From Diphasiastrum complanatum (taxonomy: Eukaryota; Streptophyta; Lycopodiopsida; Lycopodiales; Lycopodiaceae), in assembly GCA_029204225.1 (NCBI GenBank), contig CM055095.1, positions 16,088,049 through 16,152,048 on the forward strand: a DNA stretch of 64,000 bases, given 5' to 3'. Position numbers and translations under genes: made by a program. The notes below the pieces were generated by a model. The model worked only from the letters and a program-made list of their open reading frames with translations. It had not been told where the DNA came from and made no database searches. Shown piece after piece: positions 37,001-40,000 of the stretch (within the stretch, counting starts at the first letter, position 1; each line of letters starts with the position of its first letter).

Positions 37001-40000
37001 GAAATGCCCGCTCTGATACTATGTCGTAAAACATGGGGATTACTGGCAGCGGAAGCTCAAGGCTTTGAGCGTAGGCGTGTAGGAACAGAAACGCAACAGT
37101 TAACAACAGAAATATTCAAGTAGAATGAATCATACAAATTGCGCAAATGAACAACGCAGTAGTGAGACAAAAATTGCACTCTGATTAATATCAACAGTGA
37201 GTACAATGGCTTGAAGTAATAACTTCAGCTTGCTGAGCGTGATAACGTTGGCTACAGATAACTCTGATTGATTAAAAGAACACGATTAACTCTTACATAG
37301 CTTGATTCAGCTTGTATATATATTTACAAGTGCTGAGAAACAAATATCCTACATGCCTTAAATGCCATTTACGCCAGTCTTTGTATATGTACAAAGTGGG
37401 TAACCGCCTTTGGGATATTTAGCAGTCCTACTGCTAAGTTGGCGACGTCGGTCTGCCACTGTGGGAAAAAACCCAAAAAACCCGAAGGTGCCCTTAGACT
37501 GAGGGTATTTTAAATCCTGAAGGTGCCCTTAATGCGAAGGCAGGAAAAAGGTGAAAAAGCCGAAGGTAAGAAAAAAGCGAAAAACCGAAGGTAGGGAAAA
37601 AGCGAAAAAGACGAAGGTAGGCCAGAAATGGTTTCTAAGGCATTCTGGCCACTGTGTCACATTTTTCGCAAAGCGTCGAAAAAGGCGATAAAGGCGAAGG
37701 TGCCTTTAAATGGTTTCTAAGGCATTCTGGCCACTGTGTCGCATTTTTCGCGAAGGTGCGAAAAAGGCACAAAACGGAAAAAGGCGAAGGTGCCTTAAAA
37801 ACGTGTAAGGCACAAGAAAACTCAAAGGAAAAATGTGAAGGTCCGAAAACATGTTGTCGGCCTTCCGTTTTCAAGATGCTCATTACTTAACGATTTTTTT
37901 TAAGGCTGAGCATAAGAAATCTATCACAAATCACATACACTTCCAGCAAACTCGTGCTACCAACCGCATAATCTTGGCATAAGCCAAGCACAAGTGTATT
38001 TTGAAAATAGATAAGTAAGACGTATATGGTTCTTCTTGTTAGATTCACTATAACACATGTGAAAGCATGCAGCAGAGTCATAGAAGAAAACGATTGCAAG
38101 ATTGACAGACAAACCAAGAGGCTAATCAAACAAGACAATTAGAGTGCATCCAATGCGTCGCTGACAGACAAAAGTGAGGTCATATATTTGAGTATTGAAA
38201 ATACAGAAATACATAAGGTGTTGATCCCAAACAAAAGAAGGATGCTATCAGAGCTTTGGTTCACACCACTTGACATGCATAAAAAAGAAAAGTTGTTTAA
38301 TCACGAGTTTCACTAATCTATTTATCACACTAATGTCCTATGCATTATCTAGTCATTTTTGCGTGGGTTCTTGGCATGCTCCATTTGTATGCCAAGAACC
38401 TGCTGCTGGCCGCGCTCCTATTCCTCCAGCTCATCAATCTGCGTCATTAGGTAGTTCCCTTCCTCCGGGTAGTTTTTATCCTTCATCTTCGGCTGACAAT
38501 GGTCCCCTCATGTGCAGCTCCACGATCATCCATTGACTAATCAAATTCCCCCTCAATGGATGATCGCATCCCCATCTTAAAAGTCAAATTTTGATGCAAG
38601 TCTCTAGGGAGTGATTTTGTAAATATATCCGCAATCATCTCCTCAGTAGGGCAATATTCAACTTGCAATCTCCCTTCCTCTATAAGCTCCTTCACAAATC
38701 TATACTGTAGATCTATGTGTTTGCTTCTTTTGTGATTTCCTCCGTTTCGAGTGACTGAGATGCAGCTTTGGTTATCATTTAGGATCAGCACAGTCCTTTG
38801 GGAGAGACTCCATTCTGTCAAAACGTTTTGCAGCCACATTGCCTCTTTGGCAGCGTGGCATAGACTCATGTGTTCTGACTGCATGGTGCAAGTGGCAACA
38901 CTCCTTTGTCTGACACTACCCCAGGTTATAGCACCTCCAGCACACATGAAGACAAAACCTGAGGTTGATCTTCGTGTGTCTGAATCCCCTCCCCAATCAG
39001 CATCGGCATACCCAACAATCCTTCTAGTGGACTGGTAATAGCACAGGCTTTGGTTCAGGCTCCCTTTCAGATACTGCAGAATCCGTTTGGCGGCCTTCCA
39101 ATGAGTCTTTCCTGGATTGTGTGCATACTGACTCACTTTATTGACACTATAAGCAATGTCTGGGCGGGTGCACACAGCTGCATACATTAATGACCCTACC
39201 AAGCTCCTGAATGGCTTCTCGGAAATTCAACAAAATTTAAGGTTCTGTTTTTGGGCACATGTCTGAGTTCAGATCCAAACCTCGTTCGCTTGGGGTGCTC
39301 ACTGGATGTGCTTCTGTCATTCGATATCTAATGATCATATCTTGGACATATCTTTGTTGCGAGAGTGTGGTTGTCCCTTGCTAGATATTTCTTGCTATTT
39401 CAATTCCCAGACAGTAGGCTACTTCCCCCAGCTCCTTGACTCGGAATTCTTGAGCCAATGCTGTTTGTATTTCCCTGATCTTTTGATCACTATTGCCGGT
39501 AATCAGTATATCGTCCACATAGATTGCAAGCAGGACCACAGTCTCACCTTCGATTGAAGTGTACATGCTGCCGTCAATATGGCATCCTTTCATACCCATC
39601 CTTTTTACAGATTCATCAAACCTTTGATTCCATTCTCTACATCCCTGCTTGAGGCCATAGATGGCTCTATGGAGGCAGCACACTGATCCAGACTCATCAT
39701 TGAATTCAGGTGGCTGCATCATGTAGATTGTCTCCTTGAGGATGCCGTTGAGGAAGGCAGTCTTCACATCAGACTGCCAAACTTTCCGGCCGAACTGAGT
39801 GGCAAGTGCAAGCATCAGTCTAATGGATGCAATTCTTACAACTGGGGCATAAGTCTCATTGTAGTCAATTCCTTCAGTTTGAGAGCACCCTTTGGCGACC
39901 AGTCTGGCTTTGAACCTGTTGATGCTCCCATCAGGCTGGATTTTGACCTTGAAAACCCATTTGCATCCCACTGCCTTTCGTCCCTTAGATAGATCCACCA

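Larger units (their letters stand above)
34142..37458 (-). mobile_element. Copia element lacking RNase H end and 3' LTR
   Basis: 5' LTR (37022 to about 37458), primer site, gag-protease frame, integrase and the first half of RT, ending abruptly after [11 protein letters not shown] near 34150. No second LTR is found, so the 3' part was deleted or never copied. It lies in EF-P intron 1, in sense. Confidence 0.88.
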
